From Rhodobacteraceae bacterium EL129 (GTDB lineage Bacteria; Pseudomonadota; Alphaproteobacteria; Rhodobacterales; Rhodobacteraceae): a stretch of 64,000 nucleotides of DNA. Both the position numbers and the translations under genes were made by a program. The stretch spans positions 3,135,909 through 3,199,908 of the forward strand of contig ONZJ01000002.1 of assembly GCA_900313005.1 (NCBI GenBank), written 5' to 3'. The notes below the pieces were generated by a model that was not told the DNA's origin, did no database searches, and worked only from the letters and a program-made list of their open reading frames with translations. Of this stretch, positions 48,274 to 57,152 are shown in pieces. How positions within the stretch are numbered: position 1 is the stretch's first letter; every line of letters starts with the position of its first letter.

Positions 48274-50922
48274 TCACTCCGCCGCTTGCAAGCTTGCAAT
48301 CATTTCTTGCGTAACCTCGGGTGTACGTTGCTGCATCACAGCCTTGGCCACCCGCTCATAATCGACATCCGTCAGATATTCGCCATACCACTGTGGTTCG
48401 GCGGGCTCGAAGCCGTGACGACGTGCCATCTCAGAGATGCGATCCGCGTCTTTCAGGTTCAGATCGCGTCCGAGACTGTAGTCGTTGCTTTCTCCTTCGA
48501 GCGCCAGAAGCATAGTCTCGCCGAGACAGCCCCAGCACAGGTCTTCTGGAAGGTTCTGGAAAGGCCCAAGATTGACTTTGAAGGGAGGGCGAACCAAACC
48601 ACCGTCGAACACGAGCACGCCTTTGTCCGAAAGATCGGCCTTGGCCACATTGGCGGGACGAGCAACGTCGCACACGATTGTCCCAGGGCGAAGCTCTGTT
48701 GGGTCAAGGAGCGTCACGTCGGCGCTGGTTGCCACGAGAACCAAATCAGCTGTTGCGAGCGCGCTTTTCAGGTCGGTGGTCGCCTTGATTGGCACGGGGC
48801 GGCCTTCTTTAGCGCAGGCGTTGGTGAATTTCTCGGTTATACCCTTAGCCGATTCGGACTCTTGGGCAGGAAGCAGAGCATTCACGCTGTGGCTGAGTGC
48901 ACCGGCTCTGAGGTTTGGCCGTTCATTGGACAAGGTGTGCACCACTTCATCCGTTACTCTATCCAGGAATTGCTGCGCTTGCCGGTTGCTCGCGTTTCCA
49001 ACCAGGGTCAGTTGTCCTGCACGGCGGGCAAGCATCAAGCTTGCGAGACGACCGATTGCGCCACTGGCCCCAATCACAACAACATGGGCGCTGGCCGGAT
49101 CAATTCCGACTCGACGTGCAGCCCGTTCGAGCGCCGTCACACCTGAAACTGTGGTGAGGGTGTTTCCGCTTGTGACGGGCACTCCGCGTCCTGCGACAGC
49201 AGAGCCGCCATTGGTTACGATTGATGTAAATGCCCCGAGGCCTAGCCGGTTCGCTCCGAATTCGGCAGCCATATCGGCAGAGGCCTTGATCATGTTGCGC
49301 GCGTCTTTGCGGCCTTTGCCGATCATGTCTTTGGGCAGAAGAGGCACAGACATGATCATCCCTTCTGCCTTGGCGCCGGCGCGCGAAGTGCCGCCGGACA
49401 CAGGCCACGCAAACCCCGGGCCAACACGCTTGACCCACTCCATCCAATTCGCACGTTCTTCAGATGTGAAGTCGGCAAAGGAGGGATCCGAGCGCAAGAG
49501 GTCTTCTTCCTGCGTATAGTGGATCAGGAAGCAGAAGCGTCCTTGTGTTGGCTCGGGCACATTCCGTGCAGGGCCCTGCTGGGGCACTGATGGCGCTGAA
49601 TCTTCCAACTGCTCGCGACGCTTTGTCGTCACAAGATGCTTCATCAGTGCCTGATAGTCGCCTCGGCTCAGCACATCACATGTGGCCTCCAGGGCGGCGA
49701 CGCATTGGTCGATCTCTGCCCGGCCCGCGATCAGCGGCGGCTGCAGGCGCATTACCTTGGTATCGTTAAAGACCGGGGCTGTAAGCACACCTTGTACATT
49801 CAGCAGATAGGAGCTCAGCAATCCGATGAAACCACCATTCAGGCTGCAAAAAGCCATGGAAGCTGAATCGCCTCTTTCATATGGTTTGTGGAATTCCAAC
49901 GCACGCATGTATCCGCGTCCACGGACAGCGCTCAGGACGTCGGGGAACTTGTTTTTAAGCGCTTCCAGCTTTTCATGGAAATACTGACCATTCTTTGCCA
50001 CGGTTTTGATCATGGCCCGGTTGTCTTTCAGAAGCTCCTCAAGCGTTGCGATCGCCGCAGCGCAGGCCAGGTTGTTGTTGGCAAAGGTAGAGCTGTGCAG
50101 GAACCCAAACCGGTCGTCCCAGACTTCTGGGCGGACGATAACCGCTGAGATTGGCATCAGACCACCACCCAAAGCCTTGCCGAGCAGCAGCATATCTGGT
50201 GCTTCGTCACATTTTTCGCAAGCAAAAAGGCGGCCGGTCCGGCCGAGGCCCGTTTGGATTTCGTCGATAATGCTCAGTACGCCGTACTTGCGGCACAACG
50301 AAATCACCGAATTCAGATAGTCATCGTCAGACGGGCAGATCACACCGCCCTCGCCTTGGATCGGTTCGACAATAAATGCAGCAATGTGCTCATGGTTTGC
50401 CGACAGCTCGGCTTCGAGTGCTTCGAGATCGCCAAAGTCAATGTAGTCAAAGCCCTTGGCCGGTCCGCCAAAATCCTTCTGGTACATCGGTTTTCCGGTG
50501 GCCGACAGGGCCCCCATAGTCTTGCCGTGAAATCCGTTATGGGTCGAAAGGATATGGTCGCGCCCGGTGCGTGCGCGCGCGAGCTTGATCGCGGCCTCGA
50601 CTGCCTCAGCGCCCGAATTCGCCAGTGTTACCACACTCAGATCATGTGGAGCTACATTGGCCAACATGTCCGCCAAACGTTCGGCCTCGAGCGCGCGCAA
50701 TGGCTGCACCATCGCGGGCTTCAAAAGGCTGTGTTGCTTCTGGATAGCGTTCCAGATGTGCGACGGGTTGTGGCCAAAAGGCAGCGCCCCGTATTGAGAT
50801 AAAAAGTCTAGGTACTTACCACCGCCGTAGCTTGTAAGTTGACAACCGACTCCGTGGGCAAGCTCAAGATCCAACCCGAAAGTTTCGAGAAGGTTTGCAC
50901 GTGTTGGATTTAGTCCTGACAT
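48274..50922 (-). CDS. class III aminotransferase fused to an acyl-ACP-reductase-like domain
   Basis: An 882-residue two-domain protein without signal peptide. Residues 1-430 are a class III PLP aminotransferase (ANSGAEAVEAAIKLAR, THNGFHGKTMGALS, VEPIQGEGGV, Asp220 in IIDEIQTGLGRTG, PLP Lys249 in LLLGKALGGGLMP). Residues about 460-880 resemble long-chain acyl-ACP reductase of cyanobacteria: LGLGAFTSIVTNGG, TSGNTLTTVSGVTALERAA, the NADPH loop VVVIGASGAIGRLASLML, VCDVARPANV and CWGCLGETMLLALEGE, where the reductase has its catalytic Cys, then RRHGFEPAEP. It would be able to make a fatty aldehyde and transaminate it to an amine, which is inference. GGAG precedes the ATG. Confidence 0.87.
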   Translation of the reverse strand: MSGLNPTRANLLETFGLDLELAHGVGCQLTSYGGGKYLDFLSQYGALPFGHNPSHIWNAIQKQHSLLKPAMVQPLRALEAERLADMLANVAPHDLSVVTLANSGAEAVEAAIKLARARTGRDHILSTHNGFHGKTMGALSATGKPMYQKDFGGPAKGFDYIDFGDLEALEAELSANHEHIAAFIVEPIQGEGGVICPSDDDYLNSVISLCRKYGVLSIIDEIQTGLGRTGRLFACEKCDEAPDMLLLGKALGGGLMPISAVIVRPEVWDDRFGFLHSSTFANNNLACAAAIATLEELLKDNRAMIKTVAKNGQYFHEKLEALKNKFPDVLSAVRGRGYMRALEFHKPYERGDSASMAFCSLNGGFIGLLSSYLLNVQGVLTAPVFNDTKVMRLQPPLIAGRAEIDQCVAALEATCDVLSRGDYQALMKHLVTTKRREQLEDSAPSVPQQGPARNVPEPTQGRFCFLIHYTQEEDLLRSDPSFADFTSEERANWMEWVKRVGPGFAWPVSGGTSRAGAKAEGMIMSVPLLPKDMIGKGRKDARNMIKASADMAAEFGANRLGLGAFTSIVTNGGSAVAGRGVPVTSGNTLTTVSGVTALERAARRVGIDPASAHVVVIGASGAIGRLASLMLARRAGQLTLVGNASNRQAQQFLDRVTDEVVHTLSNERPNLRAGALSHSVNALLPAQESESAKGITEKFTNACAKEGRPVPIKATTDLKSALATADLVLVATSADVTLLDPTELRPGTIVCDVARPANVAKADLSDKGVLVFDGGLVRPPFKVNLGPFQNLPEDLCWGCLGETMLLALEGESNDYSLGRDLNLKDADRISEMARRHGFEPAEPQWYGEYLTDVDYERVAKAVMQQRTPEVTQEMIASLQAAE

Positions 50923-51468
50923 TCTGAACTCCGATCTCTTCGACCACGAATTGGCCTCTGCAACTTAAATCTGCAAAAAAATCGGGCGTAAATTTGACGG
51001 AAACGGTATCTAATTAGGACGGGGATTGTCGAAAGATTGAAACTAATGGTTACAACCATCTTGGCGGAACGCTGCACTGCGCGTGCTCAAGTTTGGACAG
51101 GTGTCTGGCACCTATCACCCCTTGTAGACCTGCAATTGCACGTGTTTTCGTTCAGCTTCGGCATTCCAGTTTTCGACATGAAAATATGATTCGTTAACTC
51201 GAAGCGCCTAGAGTGAGTGTGAGTGCCTGTCATGTGTCCCCGCCTGCCTTGGTTATGCCCCAATTCCGAAACGGCATATCTTTGCATTGAGGACATAGCA
51301 AGCTGCGGGTTCGCGACTCGGCGAAAATCCACGCAACGGGACGCCTGCTGGTAATTTCTTGCTTAAGTGACTTGCCTGAAGAACGTGGGAAAGAAAATTT
51401 CTGGCGTTTTCTTCTTTATCCTGTACCGTGCAGCACCTTTAAAAATGCGACACTGATGCATGAATCTA
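50923..51468. promoter_or_regulatory. upstream region of the aminotransferase-reductase gene
   Basis: About 545 bases with no convincing gene. A perfect 6-2-6 dyad, ATGGTT-AC-AACCAT (51046-51059), lies about 125 bases upstream of the fusion gene's start and is a candidate operator. Otherwise no repeat or RNA gene was recognised. Confidence 0.4.
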
Positions 51469-51507
51469 TAAGGCCACGAAGAACGAGCTTCGTGGCCTTA
51501 CGTTTTT
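51469..51507 (+). terminator. long perfect hairpin after the third VPLPA-CTERM gene
   Basis: A perfect 13-bp stem (TAAGGCCACGAAG from 51469, CTTCGTGGCCTTA to 51500) with a six-base loop. On the plus strand it is followed by CG and TTTTT (51503-51507). The gene that it follows (stop at 51548) is on the minus strand, where the trailing sequence is TTATAGATT, a weaker run, so the hairpin may act in both directions. Confidence 0.78.
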
Positions 51508-51547
51508 GCTGATCAGGTCTTTAAGTAGTCAGACCCGTCTTACCGTT

Positions 51548-52225
51548 TCAGGCAGTCTTGCGACGACGACGCTTGGCCGAAGCTGAGACACCTGCGAAGC
51601 CACCCAGGCCGCCGAGAAGCAGCAGAGCCGACGCTGGCAGAGGTACAACTGAGATGCTGGAAATAGAACCGTCGAATGAGTTCGTTGTAGATTCGATTTC
51701 AAACACCAGCGAGGTAACCTGAGTGAAGTCTACAGGGCCTACCACGTCTACAAACCGCAAGAATGGGTCAAACATGGCGTCGAGCGCCTCTGTGAAAACT
51801 CCAACGTTCATCGCCGCGTCTTCAATAGTCAGCGTGAAGTTAGCCGCGCCGACCAGGTCGAAGCTGTTCAGGGCGAAGAAGAAGCGATCATCAACGCCGC
51901 CGCTTGTCAGGTCAGTGCTTGCGAAGCTGTACGAGACAGTTCCGATCCCAACTTGACCATCCTGATTCGAAAACGACAGAATCCCGCTATCCGCCTCGAG
52001 AACCGTACCAGCGATATCACCAACCGGATTGGTCGCGACACTCATCGAACGAGTTCCGCCGATCGCCTCAGGAGCTAATACGACTGAAGCGTTTGGGAAG
52101 CCACTAGGAGCGTCCTCAACGCGTTGGAAAGTCGTAAAGTCATCGATAATTGTTACGGCGTTGGCTGCTGGCGCGATAAGGGCCGTTGCAGCGACAACCG
52201 CAAGTGCTGTGCTAAATTTTTTCAT
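51548..52225 (-). CDS. VPLPA-CTERM exported protein
   Basis: A 225-residue exported protein with a signal peptide (MKKFSTALAVVAATALIAPA) and a C-terminal sorting signal (VVPLPASALLLLGGLGGFAG, then SAKRRRRKTA). I place the start at ATG 52225, preceded by GTGGGGA; the frame also opens at the GTG 12 bases upstream. The mature part is beta-rich and Asp/Ser-rich (TIIDDFTTFQRVEDAPSGFP) with no enzyme motif and reads like a secreted matrix protein. It is a likely substrate of the XrtD exosortase. It is divergent from the rhomboid protease gene. Confidence 0.87.
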   Translation of the reverse strand: MKKFSTALAVVAATALIAPAANAVTIIDDFTTFQRVEDAPSGFPNASVVLAPEAIGGTRSMSVATNPVGDIAGTVLEADSGILSFSNQDGQVGIGTVSYSFASTDLTSGGVDDRFFFALNSFDLVGAANFTLTIEDAAMNVGVFTEALDAMFDPFLRFVDVVGPVDFTQVTSLVFEIESTTNSFDGSISSISVVPLPASALLLLGGLGGFAGVSASAKRRRRKTA

Positions 52226-52478
52226 AATTTTCCCCACACAAGTTAGTTAGAATTTCATTAACAGCTCACATAGCGAATCTAAGATGAGCTAAAGGTCTCT
52301 GGCAAATTACCCCCCAACCACGGTTAATGTCAACATAAAGCGCCTGAAAAATAGGTGTTTTCCGGGCCCGAGCGCATTTTTTTTGAAAATTGTCCTCAGC
52401 TGGAAAACAATAGAGCTTTATTGCCACAAATCGTCGGTATTTTGGAAACATTAAGGTTGCAAGCCGCGCTATTAATCT

Positions 52479-53171
52479 ATGACAAGATACATACGGGCCG
52501 TGTGGATGTCTTATCCGCCCGCCATTCACCAAGCGCTGGAGGCGGGGCTGAACCCTAATCACATATTCCTTTTCAGTTTAATCACTGTTTACAGCGTGAT
52601 TGAAGTGACGCTGAACTTAGGCGATTTAGGCCTGATCGGATCGTCACGCCTGCGTGGAATGGTTTACGACTACGGCGCGTTTTGGCCGGGACTGATGGAT
52701 AACTGGAAGCCGAACTACGCCGCCCAGCCCTATACAATGTTCGTCACCTACGGATTTCTGCACGGTGGGCTAATCCATTTGACGGTGAATATGATCACCT
52801 TGTGGTCACTGGGGGGCGTCATTCTTTACCGCGTCGGTCGCGCAAGCTTCGCCTTCATATATGTCGCTGCGATCCTTGGTGGCGCCGTCGGCTTTGCATT
52901 GCTGGTTCCGGGGCTGCGTCCGATGGTCGGTGCATCTGGTGCTCTCTTCGGTCTGGCAGGGGCGCTCCTGGCCTGGAAATATGTGGACCAGCATTCTGAA
53001 GAAGGAGTTCGCTGGAGCATCGCAAAGGATGTTTTGCTCCTGATCGGTTTGAACCTCGTACTTTGGTGGGCAATGGACGGTCAACTTGCCTGGCAGGCGC
53101 ATTTGGGAGGGTTTCTTGCCGGTTGGATCGCAGCGCTCATAGTAGATCGCAGCCCGCTGACGGATGACTAA
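52479..53171 (+). CDS. rhomboid family intramembrane serine protease
   Basis: A 230-residue membrane protein with about six helices. It has the rhomboid pattern: HGGLIHLTVNMITLWSLGG (His95, His100 and Asn104 of the oxyanion region), nucleophile Ser153 in the GASGALFGLAGALLAW motif and catalytic His208 in QAHLGGFLAGW. The start may be ATG 52479 or the ATG at 52506; neither has a strong ribosome-binding site. It could process membrane-anchored surface proteins of this region, which is an inference from gene order. It is divergent from a VPLPA-CTERM gene. Confidence 0.9.
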   Translation: MTRYIRAVWMSYPPAIHQALEAGLNPNHIFLFSLITVYSVIEVTLNLGDLGLIGSSRLRGMVYDYGAFWPGLMDNWKPNYAAQPYTMFVTYGFLHGGLIHLTVNMITLWSLGGVILYRVGRASFAFIYVAAILGGAVGFALLVPGLRPMVGASGALFGLAGALLAWKYVDQHSEEGVRWSIAKDVLLLIGLNLVLWWAMDGQLAWQAHLGGFLAGWIAALIVDRSPLTDD

Positions 53172-53399
53172 AGACCGCGTTCCCATAAACGAGCACACGG
53201 CATTCGGGGCGGGTTTGATCTGAGGACAAGGCACAATAGCGGTGCTTTCGGATTTCGGATGCATTGGCTAGAATGCTGAATAGAGTTTTCTGAGTTTCAA
53301 CGGGGTCTTCGCCAGGTTTGGCGTGTTGCCGACGCTCTCGGATGGTACGCACGCCCAATCTATGTGATGCCAAGGGGCGTTAAGAAGGATGAACCATCA

Positions 53400-54068
53400 A
53401 TGAACCGCTTAGGTCGGTCGGGGGTTTTGCGCTTGTTTCATAAGATTATAGTTCTGTTGATCCGCCTCTTTTCAATTGTGGGTTTTATGGCTGCAATCCT
53501 GGCTTTTCTGTTTCTTGATTTTCTGTCCCGTGCCGAGGTGCAGGACCACGGCAGTGATTTGCCGCGAACGGCGATCATTTTTACCGGCCAGTATGACCGC
53601 CTGGACTTGGGCCTGGAACTACTCGCTTCAGAAAGCTTAGATCGACTGTTCGTTTCGGGTGCAAATCGCACTTCTGGGTTGATCAAAGAGCGCTTCCCCG
53701 CGCTTTTTGAACCGAAGACGGAACAGGTGGATTGGATTGCAAATGGTCGCGTTATTTTGGCCCCTGACGCCCACTCAACGCTTGAAAATGCGCTTGAGAC
53801 GGCGTGCTGGCTGGACGCCCATGATGACGTTCAAGAGGTGATTTTGATTACATCTCAAAGACATATGGCGCGCGCATCGGTGGCGCTGCAACGTGCGATT
53901 GCCCCGGTCTCGGTTGTGCGGGTAATTTCAGACCCCACGAAAAAATACAACAAATACCAGGTCGATCTGAAAGAATTCAGCAGGTTTGCAGCAACCTGGG
54001 TGGTTACTTTTTTACCTCGCAGCCTGTGGCCGGGAAACGTGCCGACAAACTGTGCTGACGAGGGATAG
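53400..54068 (+). CDS. YdcF/SanA/ElyC family (DUF218) membrane protein
   Basis: A 222-residue protein with one N-terminal membrane helix (IIVLLIRLFSIVGFMAAILAFLFL) and a DUF218 domain. Domain motifs are ATAIIFTGQYDRLDLGLELL-like, LFVSGANR, the Ser/Glu-containing DAHSTLENALETACWL loop, and VILITSQRHMARASVALQRA. The start ATG 53400 is supported by AAGGA 10 bases upstream; the frame opens 36 bases earlier. Proteins of this family work at the envelope in peptidoglycan or polysaccharide-lipid metabolism. Exact function is unknown. It has Trp-rich ends similar to exosortase-associated family members. Confidence 0.85.
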   Translation: MNRLGRSGVLRLFHKIIVLLIRLFSIVGFMAAILAFLFLDFLSRAEVQDHGSDLPRTAIIFTGQYDRLDLGLELLASESLDRLFVSGANRTSGLIKERFPALFEPKTEQVDWIANGRVILAPDAHSTLENALETACWLDAHDDVQEVILITSQRHMARASVALQRAIAPVSVVRVISDPTKKYNKYQVDLKEFSRFAATWVVTFLPRSLWPGNVPTNCADEG

Positions 54069-54369
54069 GGCCCGACGACGCGATACCGATTGAATCTAGC
54101 CTTTCCGCAGATCAATTTGCCGTGTGATTCTGATTTTCCATAACTCCTCAACCCACAATCGCGTTCGAAAAATAAGTCCTGAAAAGTCAACAGTATCCCT
54201 TAATCGCTTACATTATCCACAAACAGATGCCGGTTGATGGTAAACTCGCGGGGCAGTCCACTCTAATCAGCACCAAGGCCTTGCCGAAAGACGCAAATTC
54301 GGCGACAAAAGACGCTATTATTTTTTTGGCCTATTGGCCGTTTCAATGACCCAATCTGAGGATCTATCC
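54069..54369. other. 301-base gap before the TPR lipoprotein gene
   Basis: No gene, tRNA or strong repeat seen. A short repeat TTGGCCTATTGGCC at 54326-54339 lies near the start of the downstream gene. This gap should contain its promoter. Confidence 0.35.
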
Positions 54370-56820
54370 GTGCGCATTCTGAGACAACTCACACCCGCTG
54401 TCCTTCTCGTATCGAGCGCTCTGTTTCTCGCGGCTTGCAAGTCGCCCGAAGAACGAGCCGAAGATCGGTATCAAAGTGCTCTTGCCCTTCTCTCGGAAGG
54501 GGACGTTGACCGAGCTATCGTGGAATTGCGCAACGTCTTTGAGCTGAATGGGAAACACATTGAAGCGCGCCAAACCATGGGCAAACTGCAGCTGGAGCGT
54601 AACAACCATCGCGCTGCCTATCGGCAGTATCTGCTTTTGGCTGAATTCGATCCCGATGATCTCGAAAGTCGGATCATCTTGACCGAGCTCGCTTTCCTGG
54701 CAGGGAACTGGGAGGAATTGGACCGACATGGTGCGCGCACCGAGGAATTGGCACCGGACGACCCCCGTGTCGAGGCCATCGCCCTTGTCCGCACCTATCG
54801 ATCCGCCATTGAACAGGAAGATGAAGCCGAACGCCGCAGCCTGGGACAGCGGGCCGATGTGATGCTTGCAGATCAGCCAGAGAACTTTCTTCTGCGTAAC
54901 ATACTCATGGATAACGCGATTCGAGAGCAAACCTTCACGAGAGCGCTCGAAGAAATAGATTGGCTGATCGCGTACCAACCCACCAGCAGCAAGTATTACA
55001 AAGAGCGTCTGCGCATCTTGGCAACGTTGGGTGACATGAGCGCGATCGAAGACCAATTACGCAACATGATGGAGATCTTCCCGGATGACCCAACCCACAA
55101 GGCAACGCTGATCCGTTTCTATGTTGGGCGTGGCAATCTGGATGCTGCAGAATCTGTCTTACGGGACCTTTCGAAGGCGTCCGAACCGGACGATCCAAGT
55201 CCGACCATTGACCTTATCCGATTCTTGGCGGAATTCCGTGACACCGAAGCAGTACAAATTGAGATCGAGAAGGCCATCTCCGAACGTCCTGACCCCGTGC
55301 CCTTCCTGGTCATTCAAGCCACATTGGATTTCTCGCTTGGAAAACGCGAGAAAGCAATCACGACACTTGAGGATGTATTGGCTACCTCAGAATCTTCGGA
55401 TCAGACCAATAGAATCAAGGTTGCGCTGGCCCAGATGCTGCTTGCCACCGGTAACGAAGTCGGTGCGCGAACCCATGTTGAAGAAGTATTGTCTGAAAAA
55501 GCGACAGAACCCGAAGCGCTCAAAATGCAAGCGGCTTGGCAAATCGAGGCGGATGAAACCGATCTGGCGATTGGTAGACTGCGAATGGTGCTCGACCAGC
55601 AACCGGAGGATGCCGAGGCGATGACTCTTATGGCAAACGCCTATGCGCGCGCAGGTCAGCCAGGACTGGCCAAGGATTTGCTTGCGCAAGCGGTCGAAGC
55701 TTCGGGCAATGCCCCGGCTGAAACGCTTCGCTATGCCCAACTCTTGGTCGGAGAGAAGCGCTATCTTCCGGCAGAAGACATATTGCTGGCCGCTTTGCGA
55801 CTCGATCCTTCAAATTCCGAAATTTTGATTGCGCTTGGTAAGCTCTATCTGCTGATGGAAGATTTCGGCCGTGTCCGCAGTGTTGTTGATACTCTGAACC
55901 GCATGGGTGGTGAGAACGAAAAACTGGCGGCCAATCAGATCGAGGCTGAACGCCTCAATCGACAAAGCGGCGTTTCAGATGCGTTGTCATTCCTTGAGGA
56001 CCTTGCAAATGAGTCGGAAGCGACACTCGGCACTAAAATCGCCCTTGTGCGTGCTAAACTTGGCACCGGAGACGAGGTCGGAGCCCTCACTCTTGCGCAG
56101 GAACTGAAGCAAGAAAACCCAGACAATATCGCGATCGATTCCATTCTGGCAGTGGTTAACATCGCAAACAATGATCTGGATACAGCCGAAACTCTATATC
56201 GTGATATTTTGGCGTCAAATCCCAACCAATCAGGAATTTGGCTTTCGCTGTCGCGCTTGAAAATGCGCCAGGGTGACAAGGATGAAGCCGTTGCCGTGAT
56301 TGATGCCGGCATTGGTCAAAACCCTGATAAAACGGACCTTCTCTGGGCTAAAGCGTCATTCGAGGAGCTCGAAGGGGATGTAGATGAGGCCATCAAGATT
56401 TATGAGAAGCTTTACGAATTGAATTCTAGCTCAATCATCATCGCCAATAACCTCGCGAGCTTGCTGTCCACACATCGCAACGACGAAGAGAGCCTGGAGC
56501 AAGCTTGGAGAATCGCCCGACGTCTACAAGACGCCAATTCACCGGCCTTGATGGATACTTATGGCTGGATTCTCCATCGTCGCGGGAAAAGCGATGAAGC
56601 CCTGACCTATCTTGAAAAAGCGGCTCAGGGGCTGCCAGGCGATGCGATTGTTCAATACCATCTGGGCCAGGTCTACGTCGCATTGGAGCGGACTGATGAA
56701 GCACTCGCTCAATTTCGAATGGCTGTTGAAATTGCCGGGCCCACTGACACGCGGCCATTGATCGAAAATGCGCGCGCCTTGCTCCAGAGTTTGCCGAACG
56801 CTGGCGCACAAGAGAATTGA
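54370..56820 (+). CDS. prsT: PrsT-like TPR-repeat lipoprotein of an exosortase system
   Basis: An 816-residue outer-membrane-type lipoprotein consisting almost wholly of tetratricopeptide repeats. The signal peptide has the lipobox LAAC near residue 23 (RILRQLTPAVLLVSSALFLAAC). Repeats begin at RYQSALALLSEGDVDRAIVELRNVFEL and continue to the end. Length and order of domains match PrsT, which is found beside PEP-CTERM/exosortase exopolysaccharide genes. I prefer the GTG at 54370, with GAGGAT 9 bases upstream, over ATG 54346 or TTG 54334, which have none. A terminator follows, and the Wza-type export gene is next. It is likely a scaffold for polysaccharide or protein export. Confidence 0.87.
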   Translation: MRILRQLTPAVLLVSSALFLAACKSPEERAEDRYQSALALLSEGDVDRAIVELRNVFELNGKHIEARQTMGKLQLERNNHRAAYRQYLLLAEFDPDDLESRIILTELAFLAGNWEELDRHGARTEELAPDDPRVEAIALVRTYRSAIEQEDEAERRSLGQRADVMLADQPENFLLRNILMDNAIREQTFTRALEEIDWLIAYQPTSSKYYKERLRILATLGDMSAIEDQLRNMMEIFPDDPTHKATLIRFYVGRGNLDAAESVLRDLSKASEPDDPSPTIDLIRFLAEFRDTEAVQIEIEKAISERPDPVPFLVIQATLDFSLGKREKAITTLEDVLATSESSDQTNRIKVALAQMLLATGNEVGARTHVEEVLSEKATEPEALKMQAAWQIEADETDLAIGRLRMVLDQQPEDAEAMTLMANAYARAGQPGLAKDLLAQAVEASGNAPAETLRYAQLLVGEKRYLPAEDILLAALRLDPSNSEILIALGKLYLLMEDFGRVRSVVDTLNRMGGENEKLAANQIEAERLNRQSGVSDALSFLEDLANESEATLGTKIALVRAKLGTGDEVGALTLAQELKQENPDNIAIDSILAVVNIANNDLDTAETLYRDILASNPNQSGIWLSLSRLKMRQGDKDEAVAVIDAGIGQNPDKTDLLWAKASFEELEGDVDEAIKIYEKLYELNSSSIIIANNLASLLSTHRNDEESLEQAWRIARRLQDANSPALMDTYGWILHRRGKSDEALTYLEKAAQGLPGDAIVQYHLGQVYVALERTDEALAQFRMAVEIAGPTDTRPLIENARALLQSLPNAGAQEN

Positions 56821-56847
56821 GGGCGGAAATTTCGATCTGCCATCTCG

Positions 56848-56890
56848 GGCCTTGTCGGTCGTTTTAAACGCGCACCGGCAAGGCCGCTTT
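56848..56890 (+). terminator. terminator after the TPR lipoprotein gene
   Basis: A 12-bp stem with one G-U pair (GGCCTTGTCGGT at 56848-56859, ACCGGCAAGGCC at 56874-56885), with a 14-base loop, then GCTTTATCTTTC. The T run is imperfect. It lies 27 bases after the stop codon. Confidence 0.7.
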
Positions 56891-57152
56891 ATCTTTCAGT
56901 GATTGCACAACATGTGATCAGGCAGCCTTTTTGGCCATATTGATGATTGCTTACTTCTAGCATTCAGGTCTTCGCGTCAGCGCAAAAATTGAACCTTATG
57001 TGCAACACTGCATCGGAAACCGTGCATAGTAAGATTGCTTAATCCTTCCGAATTTGGCGTTAAATAGCGTAAAGGAATGCGACGCTGTGTTTTACGAGTG
57101 TTTCCCCGTAGTGGTTCTAAAGTCGCGATACCGAAGGAACGGAAGTAATTAG
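56891..57152. other. gap before the Wza-type lipoprotein gene
   Basis: About 260 bases with no gene; together with the terminator the whole gap is 332 bases. It must contain the promoter of the export gene. A GGAACGGAAG ribosome-binding site is close to the start at 57153. Confidence 0.35.
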
